The notes beneath the pieces are model-generated. The model ran no database searches. It was given only the letters and a program-made list of their open reading frames with translations, and had not been told where the DNA came from. Positions 6,816-14,663 of a stretch of 19,180 bases of DNA are shown piece by piece. Position numbers and translations under genes: made by a program. Source of the DNA: Bacillota bacterium (GTDB lineage: Bacteria; Bacillota; Dethiobacteria; Dethiobacterales; Dethiobacteraceae); the NCBI GenBank assembly GCA_012841735.1, contig DUUE01000191.1, positions 1 through 19,180 of the forward strand, read 5' to 3'. Numbering within the stretch: position 1 is the first letter of the stretch; the number at the start of each line of letters is the position of its first letter.

Positions 6816-6819
6816 GTGT

Positions 6820-7260
6820 ATGTATACGTTCTCGCTGCAAAAAGTTCTGGAATACCGCAAAAAGCAGGAAGAACTGGCACAGTTGCGCCTGGCAGGGGCG
6901 CTGAAGGAAAGGGATCATGCCAGGCAGGTCATGGAGCAGGTGCAGGACGCCCTTTCCCGTTGCCAGGAAGAATATACCGGGCTGCAGGCCCCGGAGGTTG
7001 ACCTGCCGCGGCTGCTTATGGCCAGTGAACTGGCCGGTGTGCTGGCAGACCGTCTCAGTCACAGCCGGCAGGAGTTACAGGAAAAAGAAGCCGGCCTGCG
7101 CCGGGAGCAGCACCGGACGGAAAAAGCAATGCAGGACAGGAAGATTATTGACAGGCTGCGGGAGAAGGCGGAGCAGCAGTACCTGCAGCAGGAGCAGCGC
7201 AAGGAACAGCGGCAGCTGGATGAGCTGGCGCAGACGGTTTTCCTCCGTACGCGCCGCTGA
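6820..7260 (+). CDS. fliJ: Flagellar export protein FliJ
   Basis: FliJ is the coiled-coil stalk protein in the centre of the FliI hexamer and an escort for export chaperones. The start at ATG 6820 (MYTFSLQKVLEYRKKQEE) gives the classic FliJ N-terminus and follows GGGGAGTGAG. The 146-residue product is almost entirely helical and charged, with heptad-like Gln/Glu/Arg/Leu patterns to the end. Sequence conservation in this family is low, so gene position between fliI and fliK adds much of the certainty. No separate motE-like gene lies between fliJ and fliK. Confidence 0.9.
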   Translation: MYTFSLQKVLEYRKKQEELAQLRLAGALKERDHARQVMEQVQDALSRCQEEYTGLQAPEVDLPRLLMASELAGVLADRLSHSRQELQEKEAGLRREQHRTEKAMQDRKIIDRLREKAEQQYLQQEQRKEQRQLDELAQTVFLRTRR

Positions 7261-7293
7261 TATACATACTACCGGTGAAAGGAGGTGAGAAAA

Positions 7294-8532
7294 ATGAATA
7301 CGTTGATGGCTTTGGCCCCGGAGTTGCCGGTTCTTCCTGCGGCTCTGCCCGGTGGCGGGCACCGGCAGGAGGACGCGGGCGGATTTGCCGCCGTCTTTTC
7401 TTTGCTATTGCAACAGGCTTTCCCGGCGGGTGTGCATCTTGCGGCATCGCAGCGTGAAGCTTTGCCGGAAACAGAGCATGCTTTCTCCCCCGCCGGCGAG
7501 CCAGTGCGGGACAGGGGACAGAATGCGGGCCCTCTCCCGGCGGAGCTGGCTTTGCCTGCGTTGCTTGCACATTATAACCTGCCCGGTATGACGGGAGATG
7601 CGGCACAAAGAGCGGCACCTGAATCGCTGCTTATGAAGCAACTGCTCGTGGCGACGGCATTGGCCGGGCAGGCAGGGAAAGCCCCGCCCGGCGGGAGCGC
7701 TGCGCCGGCTTTTGCGGCAGAGAAAACGGGCGGTGCAGTACAGGCCGTCCCGGCGGCTGCGCCGGCAACAGTTGCAAGGACTTTTGCGGAAACGTTGGCC
7801 GGGGAGTCTGAAGCATATTTGCCGGACAATTTGGCTGCTACTGCCGCCATGCAGCAGGCGGGACCTCCTCCGTTGCCGGCAGGGGAACACCTGCAGCAGC
7901 CTGTGTTGGAGAACCTGACGCAGGCCGGGCAGGAAGCTTTGCCGGAAAAAGTTGCCGGCGGGGAAACGGGCAGGGAGATCCGGCTCCAACCGGCGGAAAG
8001 CCCTCCGGCGGCGGACCGCAAAGAAGCAAAGCAGGCTGAGGCGACGCAGGCGGTGAGTGCCGCCCCTGCGGAAAGCGACAGCGCGCCGGCAGCGGCAAAA
8101 GCCCCGGAAGAGGGCGGCAAGCCCGCAGCATCTACAGACGCAGTCGAACAGATCCTGGAAAAAATAGAATTTTCCGCCCGTAAAAACGGGGAGCAGAGGC
8201 TTTATGTCCGCCTTAAGCCCGAGACACTGGGAGAGGTGGAAATCCGCCTGAAGCTGGAGGCGGGCCGGCTGACGGCCAAAATTGTGACTGACAATATCCA
8301 GGTCAAGGAGTTGCTTGATGCGTCCCTGCCCCAGATCAGCCGCCGCCTGGAAGCGCAGCAGGTAACACTGACCGCCTTTAGCGTCACGGTGGGACAGGAA
8401 CAAAATCCCGGCCGGCAGGCGGAAACCTGGCAGCAGGGGTACAATGTACGGCAGCCGGTGCAGGAACAACAGGCTGCAGGCGATGTACCGGTCGCAGCGG
8501 AAGCGGCAGGCAGGGTCAATATCCTGGCATAA
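7294..8532 (+). CDS. fliK: Flagellar hook-length control protein FliK
   Basis: FliK measures hook length and switches export specificity from hook to filament proteins. ATG 7294 is chosen because a near-perfect ribosome site, AAAGGAGGTG (7278-7287), sits before it; a GTG at 7285 lies inside that site. The 412-residue protein has a long, variable Ala/Pro/Glu-rich ruler region (about 1-280) and a conserved C-terminal hook-length domain (about 285-375) with LYVRLKPETLGEVEIRLKLE and LTAKIVTDNIQVKELL. The C-terminal tail is Gln/Ala-rich. The ruler is poorly conserved by nature, so identity rests on the C-terminal domain and position. Confidence 0.93.
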   Translation: MNTLMALAPELPVLPAALPGGGHRQEDAGGFAAVFSLLLQQAFPAGVHLAASQREALPETEHAFSPAGEPVRDRGQNAGPLPAELALPALLAHYNLPGMTGDAAQRAAPESLLMKQLLVATALAGQAGKAPPGGSAAPAFAAEKTGGAVQAVPAAAPATVARTFAETLAGESEAYLPDNLAATAAMQQAGPPPLPAGEHLQQPVLENLTQAGQEALPEKVAGGETGREIRLQPAESPPAADRKEAKQAEATQAVSAAPAESDSAPAAAKAPEEGGKPAASTDAVEQILEKIEFSARKNGEQRLYVRLKPETLGEVEIRLKLEAGRLTAKIVTDNIQVKELLDASLPQISRRLEAQQVTLTAFSVTVGQEQNPGRQAETWQQGYNVRQPVQEQQAAGDVPVAAEAAGRVNILA

Positions 8533-8554
8533 TGCGCAGGGGAGGTGAAAAAAA

Positions 8555-8986
8555 ATGACAAACATTGCAGCCACGACGGCCTACCAGGCACGTTCACAGG
8601 GTCAGCAGAAAAAAACGGGTGCCGCCCGGGAACTGGGGAAAGATGCCTTCCTGCAGCTGATGGTGACACAAATGCGCTATCAGGATCCCTTAAGCCCCCA
8701 GGATAACAGTGCTTTTCTTGCCCAATTGGCACAGTTTTCCGCCCTGGAGCAAATGCAGAACCTTAACAGCACTGTGGAGAAGCTGCTTGCCCTGCAGGGA
8801 GCTGCCCGCAACCTGGCGCCGGCGTATCTGGGCCTTGTGGTAACCGCCCTGGATCAGAACGGGCAACAGGTGGAAGGGGAAGTTACGGCGGTGGAATTTG
8901 CCGGCGGGCAGACACGGCTTGTCATTAACGGGAAAAACTGCGCGCTGGAGGACGTGTTGAAAGTGACAACAGGCGGTGAGGCGTAA
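8555..8986 (+). CDS. flgD: Hook assembly scaffold protein FlgD
   Basis: FlgD is the temporary cap that guides polymerisation of hook subunits. The 143-residue product has the N-terminal FlgD signature GKDAFLQLMVTQMRYQDPLS (28-47), followed by FLAQLAQFSALEQMQNLN. The ribosome site GGGGAGGTG stands nine bases before the ATG. The short form, without the long C-terminal tudor/Fn3-like domains of enteric FlgD, is common in Firmicutes. Its TAA overlaps the ATG of the next gene by one base (TAATG). Confidence 0.95.
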   Translation: MTNIAATTAYQARSQGQQKKTGAARELGKDAFLQLMVTQMRYQDPLSPQDNSAFLAQLAQFSALEQMQNLNSTVEKLLALQGAARNLAPAYLGLVVTALDQNGQQVEGEVTAVEFAGGQTRLVINGKNCALEDVLKVTTGGEA

Positions 8987-9384
8987 TGGATGTAAATAAA
9001 ATCAACGGCAAAGTCTACCCAGCCGGGACGGAAGCAAAAAGGGTTTCTCCTCCGCCAAGACCGGGCAAGCAGCGGGAGGGGCAGGCTTTTGCCCGGATAC
9101 TGGCGGACAGGCTGGCAGCCTCCGGGGAAGGTGTCCACTTTTCCGCCCATGCCAGCAGGCGCCTGCAGGAGCGCAGCATTGCCCTGGGTGACAGTGACCT
9201 GAAGCGGCTGGATGCGGCCATGCAGCAGGCAGCTCAGAAAGGTGCCCGCTCTTCCCTGCTCCTGTACAACGACCTGGCCCTCATAGCCAATGTGGGCAGC
9301 AAGACCATCATTACCGCCATGAGCGGCAATGACCTGAAAGAGCATGTCTTTACCAATATTGACAGTGCGGTGATTATCCGCTGA
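8986..9384 (+). CDS. Flagellar operon protein, TIGR02530-like
   Basis: A 132-residue protein found between flgD and flgE in many Firmicutes and often annotated only as 'flagellar operon protein'. Its visible hallmarks are FSAHASRRLQERSIAL (about 52-67), KRLDAAMQQAAQKGARSSLL, DLALIANVGSKTIITAM and a C-terminal FTNIDSAVII. The first 40 residues are basic and Pro-rich. No signal peptide or membrane helix is seen. Its start overlaps the flgD stop, so translation is coupled. A role in hook assembly is suggested by position, but the biochemical function is not established. Confidence 0.85.
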   Translation: MDVNKINGKVYPAGTEAKRVSPPPRPGKQREGQAFARILADRLAASGEGVHFSAHASRRLQERSIALGDSDLKRLDAAMQQAAQKGARSSLLLYNDLALIANVGSKTIITAMSGNDLKEHVFTNIDSAVIIR

Positions 9385-9457
9385 TGTGGCTGGACCTCTT
9401 TGAGGAAGCCACCGGCCGTGGACCGACAGAAGCGGCCAAGACAAAGGAGGTCAAAAA

Positions 9458-10717
9458 ATGCAGAGATCTTTATTTACTGCTGTTTCCGGTTTGCGCAACC
9501 ACCAGGTGAAACTGGACGTAATCGGCAACAATATCGCCAATGTGAATACCATTGCTTTTAAAGCCAGCCGTGTCCGTTTCCAGGATGTCTTCAGCCAGAC
9601 CATCCGCGGGGCCAGTGCCCCCCTGGGTGGCCGCGGTGGAACCAATCCGGCCCAGGTTGGCCTGGGAATGACTGTGGGTGCCATTGATACCGTTCACAGC
9701 CAGGGCAGCCCGCAGTATACGGGCAACTATACCGACATGGCCATCCAGGGCAGCGGCTTCTTTGTGGTCAGTGACGGGCTGAATATTTTTTACACCCGTG
9801 ACGGTTCCTTTTCCCGGGCCGCCAACGGTGAGCTGGTCAATTCAGCCACTGGCGTCAAGCTCCTGGGCTGGACGGCGGACGCTGCCGGCAACATTGACAC
9901 CTCCGGCCCGCTGGGAACGCTTAACATCCCCATCGGGGAGGATTATGTAACCAAGGCGACGGAGAATATTAACATTGCCGGGAACCTGGATGCCCTGCTT
10001 GATGCCGGCGACCAACATACCACGGATGTGCTGGTGTATGATTCCCAGGGCGGGGTTTATACCCTGACGCTCACATTTACAAAGACCAGTGCCAACAACT
10101 GGGACTGGGAAGCAGAACTGTTTGATGCAAACGGTGATCCCGTTACACTTCACTCCACGAACCACGGAGGCTCTCTTGAATTTGACACTGAAGGCGCGCT
10201 GTCAAATGTAAACAGAAGCAGGGTGCTTACGACCGGCCTCGCGGGCGCCGGTGTCAACCAACTGGATATTACCCTTGATTTTACCGGCCTGACGCAGCTT
10301 GTGGCCGACCCCATGGTGGGCAGCACGGCCAAGGCCAATTATCAGGACGGCTTTCCGGTGGGGGAGCTGGAGGGTTATGTTATCGGCAAAACAGGTGTTA
10401 TTAGCGGTGTTTATACCAACGGCATGATCAGGGACCTGGGGCAGATTGCCATGGCGGTTTTCCCCAACGCGGAAGGACTGCAAAAAGCAGGCAGCAATAT
10501 GTATACCGTCTCCGCCAACTCCGGCCTGGCACGTATCGGCGCTCCGGGCAGCGAAGGCCGTGGGACCATTGAAACATCCGCCCTGGAAATGTCCAATGTG
10601 GACCTCTCTTATGAATTTACGGAAATGATTACAACAACGCGGGCCTACCAGGCAAATTCACGCGTCATTACGTCATCGGACGAACTGCTGCAGGAAGTGG
10701 TAAACCTGAAGCGGTAA
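9458..10717 (+). CDS. flgE: Flagellar hook protein FlgE
   Basis: FlgE polymerises into the flexible hook. The 419-residue product starts with the rod/hook family N-terminus (SLFTAVSGLRNHQVKLDVIG, 3-22, then NNIANVNTIAFKASRVRFQD) and ends with the matching C-terminal coiled coil (LSYEFTEMITTTRAYQANSR). The N-terminal segment GLGMTVGAIDTVHSQGSPQY and the central 'ITLTFTKTSANNWDWEAEL'-like region fit hook proteins more than FlgF/FlgG. The ribosome site AAAGGAGG (9443-9450) is strong. In most relatives flbD follows; here motA does, after 22 bases. Confidence 0.95.
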   Translation: MQRSLFTAVSGLRNHQVKLDVIGNNIANVNTIAFKASRVRFQDVFSQTIRGASAPLGGRGGTNPAQVGLGMTVGAIDTVHSQGSPQYTGNYTDMAIQGSGFFVVSDGLNIFYTRDGSFSRAANGELVNSATGVKLLGWTADAAGNIDTSGPLGTLNIPIGEDYVTKATENINIAGNLDALLDAGDQHTTDVLVYDSQGGVYTLTLTFTKTSANNWDWEAELFDANGDPVTLHSTNHGGSLEFDTEGALSNVNRSRVLTTGLAGAGVNQLDITLDFTGLTQLVADPMVGSTAKANYQDGFPVGELEGYVIGKTGVISGVYTNGMIRDLGQIAMAVFPNAEGLQKAGSNMYTVSANSGLARIGAPGSEGRGTIETSALEMSNVDLSYEFTEMITTTRAYQANSRVITSSDELLQEVVNLKR

Positions 10718-10739
10718 TAACGAGAGGTGATTTTTCAGC

Positions 10740-11567
10740 ATGCAAAAACGCATGGATATTTTAACCGTACTGGGGATAGTCCTCGGACTATCCCTGGTCC
10801 TCGGTGCCATCGCCATGGAAGGCAACCTGGTCGTCTTCTGGAGTTTTTCCTCACTCATGATTACTGTAGGCGGGTCTTTTGCCGCCCTCTTAATCAATTT
10901 CCAGATGCCGCAGATAAAAATGGTTTTCCAGATTACCAGGAAGGCTTTTCTGGAAGAAGTGAAGGATATCGGTGAATATATTTCACTCTTTGTGACCTTG
11001 GGGCAGAAAGCACGCCGGGAGGGTCTCTTGGCACTGGAGGACGACCTTGCCGGGCTGGATGATGATTTTCTCGCAGGCGGCATGCAGATGGTGATTGACG
11101 GGCTGGATCCGGAAATGATCCGGGACATTATGGAAACGGAAATTGAAGCTACGGCTGCCCGGCACCGCCTGGGGCAGGATGTATTCCGTACCTGGGGCAC
11201 GCTGGCTCCGGCTTTTGGCATGATCGGCACACTGATCGGGCTGATCCAGATGCTGACCAACCTGGACGACCCCAGCCGCATCGGGCCCGGGATGGCTGTT
11301 GCCCTCATAACCACCTTTTACGGTGCCCTGCTGGCCAACCTGCTCTTTATCCCCCTGGCGGGCAAGCTTTCCATCCGCAGTGAGGCGGAAAGCGCAGCCA
11401 AAATGGCTATTATCGAAGGGGTGCTGGCAATTCAGGCCGGGACCAACCCCAGGATTTTGCAGGAAAAACTGAAGGCTTTTGCTTCCCCCGGCGAGCGCCG
11501 GCAGTTGGAGCAGAAGCAAAAAGAAGACAGCACCGGCAGCGAAGAGATGGTGTATGACCATGCGTAA
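10740..11567 (+). CDS. motA: Flagellar motor stator protein MotA
   Basis: MotA and MotB form the ion-driven stator that turns the rotor through FliG. The 275-residue product has four membrane segments: about 7-25, 32-53, 152-172 and 186-207. The key channel prolines are present in LAPAFGMIG (P157) and LLFIPLAG (P205), matching E. coli P173 and P222. The cytoplasmic loop has the charged cluster around RREGLLALEDD (92-102). The spacing from GAGAGGTG to ATG 10740 is long (about ten bases), and an in-frame ATG at 10752 is possible. Whether protons or sodium are used cannot be read with confidence. Confidence 0.94.
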   Translation: MQKRMDILTVLGIVLGLSLVLGAIAMEGNLVVFWSFSSLMITVGGSFAALLINFQMPQIKMVFQITRKAFLEEVKDIGEYISLFVTLGQKARREGLLALEDDLAGLDDDFLAGGMQMVIDGLDPEMIRDIMETEIEATAARHRLGQDVFRTWGTLAPAFGMIGTLIGLIQMLTNLDDPSRIGPGMAVALITTFYGALLANLLFIPLAGKLSIRSEAESAAKMAIIEGVLAIQAGTNPRILQEKLKAFASPGERRQLEQKQKEDSTGSEEMVYDHA

Positions 11568-12291
11568 AAGGCTGAACAAACAGCCGCCTGCTTCCGGCGG
11601 CGCTCCGGAATGGATGACAACTTACGGGGATATGGTCACACTGCTTTTGTGCTTCTTTATCCTGCTGTATTCTTACTCAGTTATAGACGTGCAGAAATTC
11701 CAGCAAATTCTCTCCTCTATCCAGATGACTTTTTTGGGCCGGGAAGGTATTTTGGACCAGACGCCGGATCCCAATCCTGATGTGACACCCGTGGAGCCTG
11801 ATCCGGAGAACAATATTGATGTTACTTACCAGGCAGTCAGGGAGTACCTGCGACAACAGGGCCTGGAAGATATTATCAGCGCCCGCCTGGAGGACAGGGG
11901 CGTTATCCTGGAAATACGGGACAGCATCCTTTTTGATTCAGGCAAGGCGGATATAAAAGCCGAGGCGGCGGATGTGCTGCGGAAGGTGGCGGGCATTATC
12001 AGAAGTGTGCCCAACCAGATTATTGTGGAGGGCCATACGGACAATGTCCCCATTAATACGCCGCAATACCCGTCCAACTGGGAGTTGTCCGTCGACCGGG
12101 CGGTGCGGGTGGTACGTTTCCTCATTGAACGCCACCATATTGCCCCGAAACGTTTTCTCGCCACCGGTTACGGCGAATACCACCCTGTGGCCGACAACGA
12201 AACGGCCGCCGGCCGTGCCCGTAACCGCCGGGTCAATATTGTTATTTCCGATGTTAATTTGCTGGATGGGGAGGCCGGTACTGATGAGTGA
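11560..12291 (+). CDS. motB: Flagellar motor stator protein MotB
   Basis: MotB anchors the stator to peptidoglycan. The start at ATG 11560 (MRKRLNKQ) overlaps motA by eight bases; an ATG two codons upstream, at 11554, is also possible and is better spaced from GAAGAG. The 243-residue protein has a single membrane helix (about 24-41) with the essential ion-carrying Asp at position 24 in TTYGDMVTLLL. An OmpA-like peptidoglycan-binding domain follows, with VEGHTDNVPI (156-165), NWELSVDRA and GRARNRRVNI (218-227). The Pro/Asp-rich plug region lies between about 66 and 86. Confidence 0.95.
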   Translation: MRKRLNKQPPASGGAPEWMTTYGDMVTLLLCFFILLYSYSVIDVQKFQQILSSIQMTFLGREGILDQTPDPNPDVTPVEPDPENNIDVTYQAVREYLRQQGLEDIISARLEDRGVILEIRDSILFDSGKADIKAEAADVLRKVAGIIRSVPNQIIVEGHTDNVPINTPQYPSNWELSVDRAVRVVRFLIERHHIAPKRFLATGYGEYHPVADNETAAGRARNRRVNIVISDVNLLDGEAGTDE

Positions 12292-12754
12292 GAACGAAAC
12301 CAAAAAAACAATAAGCGGCATGAAAATACTGCTTGCCGTCCTGCTGGTAATAGTACTGCTTAATGCCGCACTGGTCCTGTTTAATCTCCTGTCAGGCCGG
12401 CCCTTGTATGCCCTGCCTGCCCGGGAAGGCAACAGTCAGGCTGCAAGCGATGAGTATGAACTGTTTGGCCCGGATGATTACACTGTTAACCTGGCGGACA
12501 GCGGGCAGAGAAGGTATCTGAAAGTCAGGCTGGTCCTGGCCTATGAGGAAAAGAAGCTGCTTGCCGAACTTAACCGGCGCCAGGCACAGATCAGGGACCT
12601 GATTATCCTCACACTGCGACAGCATACGGCGGAGGACCTGGCGGGCAGCGGCGGCCTGGAAGCGCTGCGCGGCGAGCTGAAAAACAAGGTAAATTCCGTC
12701 CTCAGGACGGGTGTTGTCAGGGAAATTTATTTTATCGACTTTCTGGTACAGTAA
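12284..12754 (+). CDS. fliL: Flagellar basal body-associated protein FliL
   Basis: FliL surrounds or supports the MotAB stator and affects torque. The 156-residue product starts at ATG 12284, nine bases after GGGGAGG and overlapping motB by eight. One membrane helix is at about 14-36 (KILLAVLLVIVLLNAALVLF). The periplasmic domain has the family features DDYTVNLADSGQRRYLKVRL and RDLIILTLRQHTAEDL, ending in the conserved VVREIYFIDFLVQ. It lies between the stator genes and fliN, the usual Firmicute order except that fliM would normally be next. Confidence 0.93.
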   Translation: MSENETKKTISGMKILLAVLLVIVLLNAALVLFNLLSGRPLYALPAREGNSQAASDEYELFGPDDYTVNLADSGQRRYLKVRLVLAYEEKKLLAELNRRQAQIRDLIILTLRQHTAEDLAGSGGLEALRGELKNKVNSVLRTGVVREIYFIDFLVQ

Positions 12755-12767
12755 AGGCGGAAAGATT

Positions 12768-13220
12768 ATGAGTTCATCATTTTTGTCGCAGGCGGAAATT
12801 GAAGAGCTGATGAAAAAGCTGCAGCAGCCGGGGGCCGGCTCCGGGCCAGATGCCGCCGCAACCGCAGCGGATGCGGCGCCGCCTGACCGCAGCGGTCAGC
12901 AGCTTGAAATTAAAAACATTGCCTTTTCTGAACTGACACCGCAGGAAGGCCGCCGTGAGCAGCGGGAGCTGGCCTTTTTCGGTTCCATCCCGGTGAAGCT
13001 TACCCTGGAACTGGGGCGGACCAAGCTGACTGTGCGGGAGATACTCAACCTCCAGAAGGATTCGGTCATTAAACTTGACAAGCTGGCAGGAGAAAACGCC
13101 CTGCTTTTGGTTAACGGCAAGCCGCTGGCCGCAGGCGAAGTTGTGGTGATCAATGAAAATTTCGGTTGCCGTGTTGCCGAATTTGGCCCGGCCGCTGCCG
13201 GCAAAAACGGGAAAGAGTGA
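12768..13220 (+). CDS. fliN: Flagellar motor switch protein FliN, with a FliM/FliY-like N-terminal motif
   Basis: FliN (or FliY in Bacillus) forms the base of the C-ring and docks the export ATPase complex. ATG 12768 follows AAAGGCGG. The 150-residue protein has a C-terminal SpoA domain (about 72-140): IPVKLTLELGRTKLTVREIL, then IKLDKLAGENALLLVNGKPL and VVVINENFG. At the N-terminus, FLSQAEIEELMKKL (5-18) resembles the LSQxEIDxLL motif of FliM and FliY that binds CheY-P. A Gly/Ala/Pro linker (20-42) joins the two. The CheC-like middle domain of FliY is absent, so 'FliN' is the better name. No fliM lies beside it, which is unusual. Confidence 0.9.
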   Translation: MSSSFLSQAEIEELMKKLQQPGAGSGPDAAATAADAAPPDRSGQQLEIKNIAFSELTPQEGRREQRELAFFGSIPVKLTLELGRTKLTVREILNLQKDSVIKLDKLAGENALLLVNGKPLAAGEVVVINENFGCRVAEFGPAAAGKNGKE

Positions 13221-13224
13221 GAAC

Positions 13225-13626
13225 GTGGATAATTTCCAGGCATTTTTACAAATTAGTGTTTCACTTGTTTTTGTACTGGCCCTGCTTTTTCTTTTTACAC
13301 GCTACCTGCTGCCGTTTTATGCGGGCCGCCGCCCGGGCAGCCGGGCCAACATGCGTGTGGTTGACCGCCTGGCTCTTGGTGTGCGGATCTCACTCTGCCT
13401 GGTTAAAGTGGGGAAGCGCTACCTGCTGCTCGGTGTTACTCCCACCCGGGTGGACTGCCTGGCGGAAATCAGCGGCGAGGAGTTGCAGCCTGCAGATCCT
13501 TCCGGTCCGGGTGTGGCCGATTTCGCCGGTCTTTTCCAAAAAAGCAGGGAGAAGCTCATGTCCTGGGGGCGTACCGGCAGCAGGCAGGAAGAAGGAGAAG
13601 AAGCGGGTATGCGGGATGAAAACTAA
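13225..13626 (+). CDS. fliO: Flagellar biosynthetic protein FliO
   Basis: FliO (also called FliZ in Bacillus) helps assemble the FliPQR core of the export gate. I start it at GTG 13225, four bases after the fliN stop; an upstream ATG at 13153 would overlap fliN by 68 bases and place polar residues before the membrane helix. The 133-residue product has one helix (about 7-30: ISVSLVFVLALLFLFTRYLL) and the FliO cytoplasmic segment VDRLALGVRISLCLVKVGKR followed by YLLLGVTPTRV. The tail is Glu/Arg-rich. The end overlaps fliP by 11 bases. Ribosome site AAAGAGTGAG is weak. Confidence 0.88.
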   Translation: MDNFQAFLQISVSLVFVLALLFLFTRYLLPFYAGRRPGSRANMRVVDRLALGVRISLCLVKVGKRYLLLGVTPTRVDCLAEISGEELQPADPSGPGVADFAGLFQKSREKLMSWGRTGSRQEEGEEAGMRDEN

Positions 13627-14374
13627 AGTTATTCTCTGTCTCGGACTGCTGCTTTTGTTTTTCGCCTTCTGCCCCTGCCGGGCGCTGGCACAGCCCCTGC
13701 CGCTGCCCAATGTCAACATTGAGCTGGGTACTGCCACCGAACCGCAGGAAGTGGTTGGCACACTGCAGCTTTTGGCCCTGCTGACAGTGCTGGCACTTGT
13801 GCCTGCCATTCTGGTTTTAATGACTTCTTTTACCCGCATTGTGGTTGTGCTTTCTTTTTTGCGCAATGCCCTGGCCACACAGCAGACGCCGCCGAACCAG
13901 GTTATTATCGGTCTTGCCCTTTTTCTTACTGTTTTTGTCATGTCGCCCGTTTACAGCGAAATTAAAACTACGGCCCTGACGCCGTATCTTGAGGGGGAAC
14001 TGACACAGGAAGAGGCCCTGGCGACCGGCGCCCTGCCCCTGCGTGAGTTTATGTTCAGGCAGACACGGGAAAAAGATTTAGCCCTTTTTGTTAATATTGC
14101 AGGCGCTGAACGGCCGGAAACAAAAGAGGACGTGCCTTTCAGCGTGCTGGTACCCGCTTTCGTTATCTCCGAGTTAAAAACGGCTTTTCAAATGGGATTT
14201 TTGCTTTTTGTCCCGTTTTTGATTATCGATATGGTTGTGGCAAGTACAATTATGTCCATGGGTATGTTCATGCTGCCGCCGGTCATGATATCGCTGCCTT
14301 TTAAACTGCTTTTATTTGTGATGGTGGACGGCTGGCACCTGGTGGTGAAATCAGTGGTGGAAAGTTTCCTGTAG
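13616..14374 (+). CDS. fliP: Flagellar export gate protein FliP
   Basis: FliP is the main subunit of the FliPQR export channel. ATG 13616 gives a 252-residue precursor with a cleavable signal-like segment (about 4-25, ending ALAQPLP), usual for FliP. The conserved blocks are LLTVLALVPAILVLMTSFTR, IVVVLSFLRNALATQQTPPN, the segment FSVLVPAFVISELKTAFQMG, and IIDMVVASTIMSMGMFMLPP. The last block, SLPFKLLLFVMVDGWHLV, completes the C-terminus. It overlaps fliO by 11 bases, and fliQ follows after 12 bases. Confidence 0.96.
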   Translation: MKTKVILCLGLLLLFFAFCPCRALAQPLPLPNVNIELGTATEPQEVVGTLQLLALLTVLALVPAILVLMTSFTRIVVVLSFLRNALATQQTPPNQVIIGLALFLTVFVMSPVYSEIKTTALTPYLEGELTQEEALATGALPLREFMFRQTREKDLALFVNIAGAERPETKEDVPFSVLVPAFVISELKTAFQMGFLLFVPFLIIDMVVASTIMSMGMFMLPPVMISLPFKLLLFVMVDGWHLVVKSVVESFL

Positions 14375-14386
14375 AGGAGGAGGCAC

Positions 14387-14656
14387 ATGTCGGCTGAATA
14401 TGTGCTAACAGTAGCCCGGGGAGCCATCATGGCCACGCTTTACCTGGCAGCCCCCCTGCTGGCCATAAGCCTGCTTGTGGGCCTTACAATCAGTGTTTTT
14501 CAGGCTACGACACAAATCCAGGAGCAGACGCTTACCTTTGTGCCCAAAATACTGGCTGTTTTGCTGGGGCTGCTGCTATTTGGCGGCTGGATGCTGACAA
14601 CAATCGTGAATTATACCGCCAACCTGTTTGCGCAGCTTGGCACTTACGGGATGTAG
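14387..14656 (+). CDS. fliQ: Flagellar export gate protein FliQ
   Basis: FliQ subunits wrap the FliP/FliR core and help form the channel. The 89-residue product has the typical two membrane helices (about 17-40 and 50-75) with PLLAISLLVGLTISVFQATT followed by QIQEQTLTFVPKI, the conserved FliQ hairpin. The ribosome site AGAGGAGGAGG is strong and begins within the fliP stop codon. fliR starts seven bases after its stop. Confidence 0.96.
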   Translation: MSAEYVLTVARGAIMATLYLAAPLLAISLLVGLTISVFQATTQIQEQTLTFVPKILAVLLGLLLFGGWMLTTIVNYTANLFAQLGTYGM

Positions 14657-14663
14657 CAAAAGC

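Noticed and set aside
7405..8574. 389-codon antisense ORF opposite fliK
   Set aside because: Its Arg/Cys/Phe-rich composition reflects the Ala-rich FliK coding strand; no domain or ribosome site is seen.
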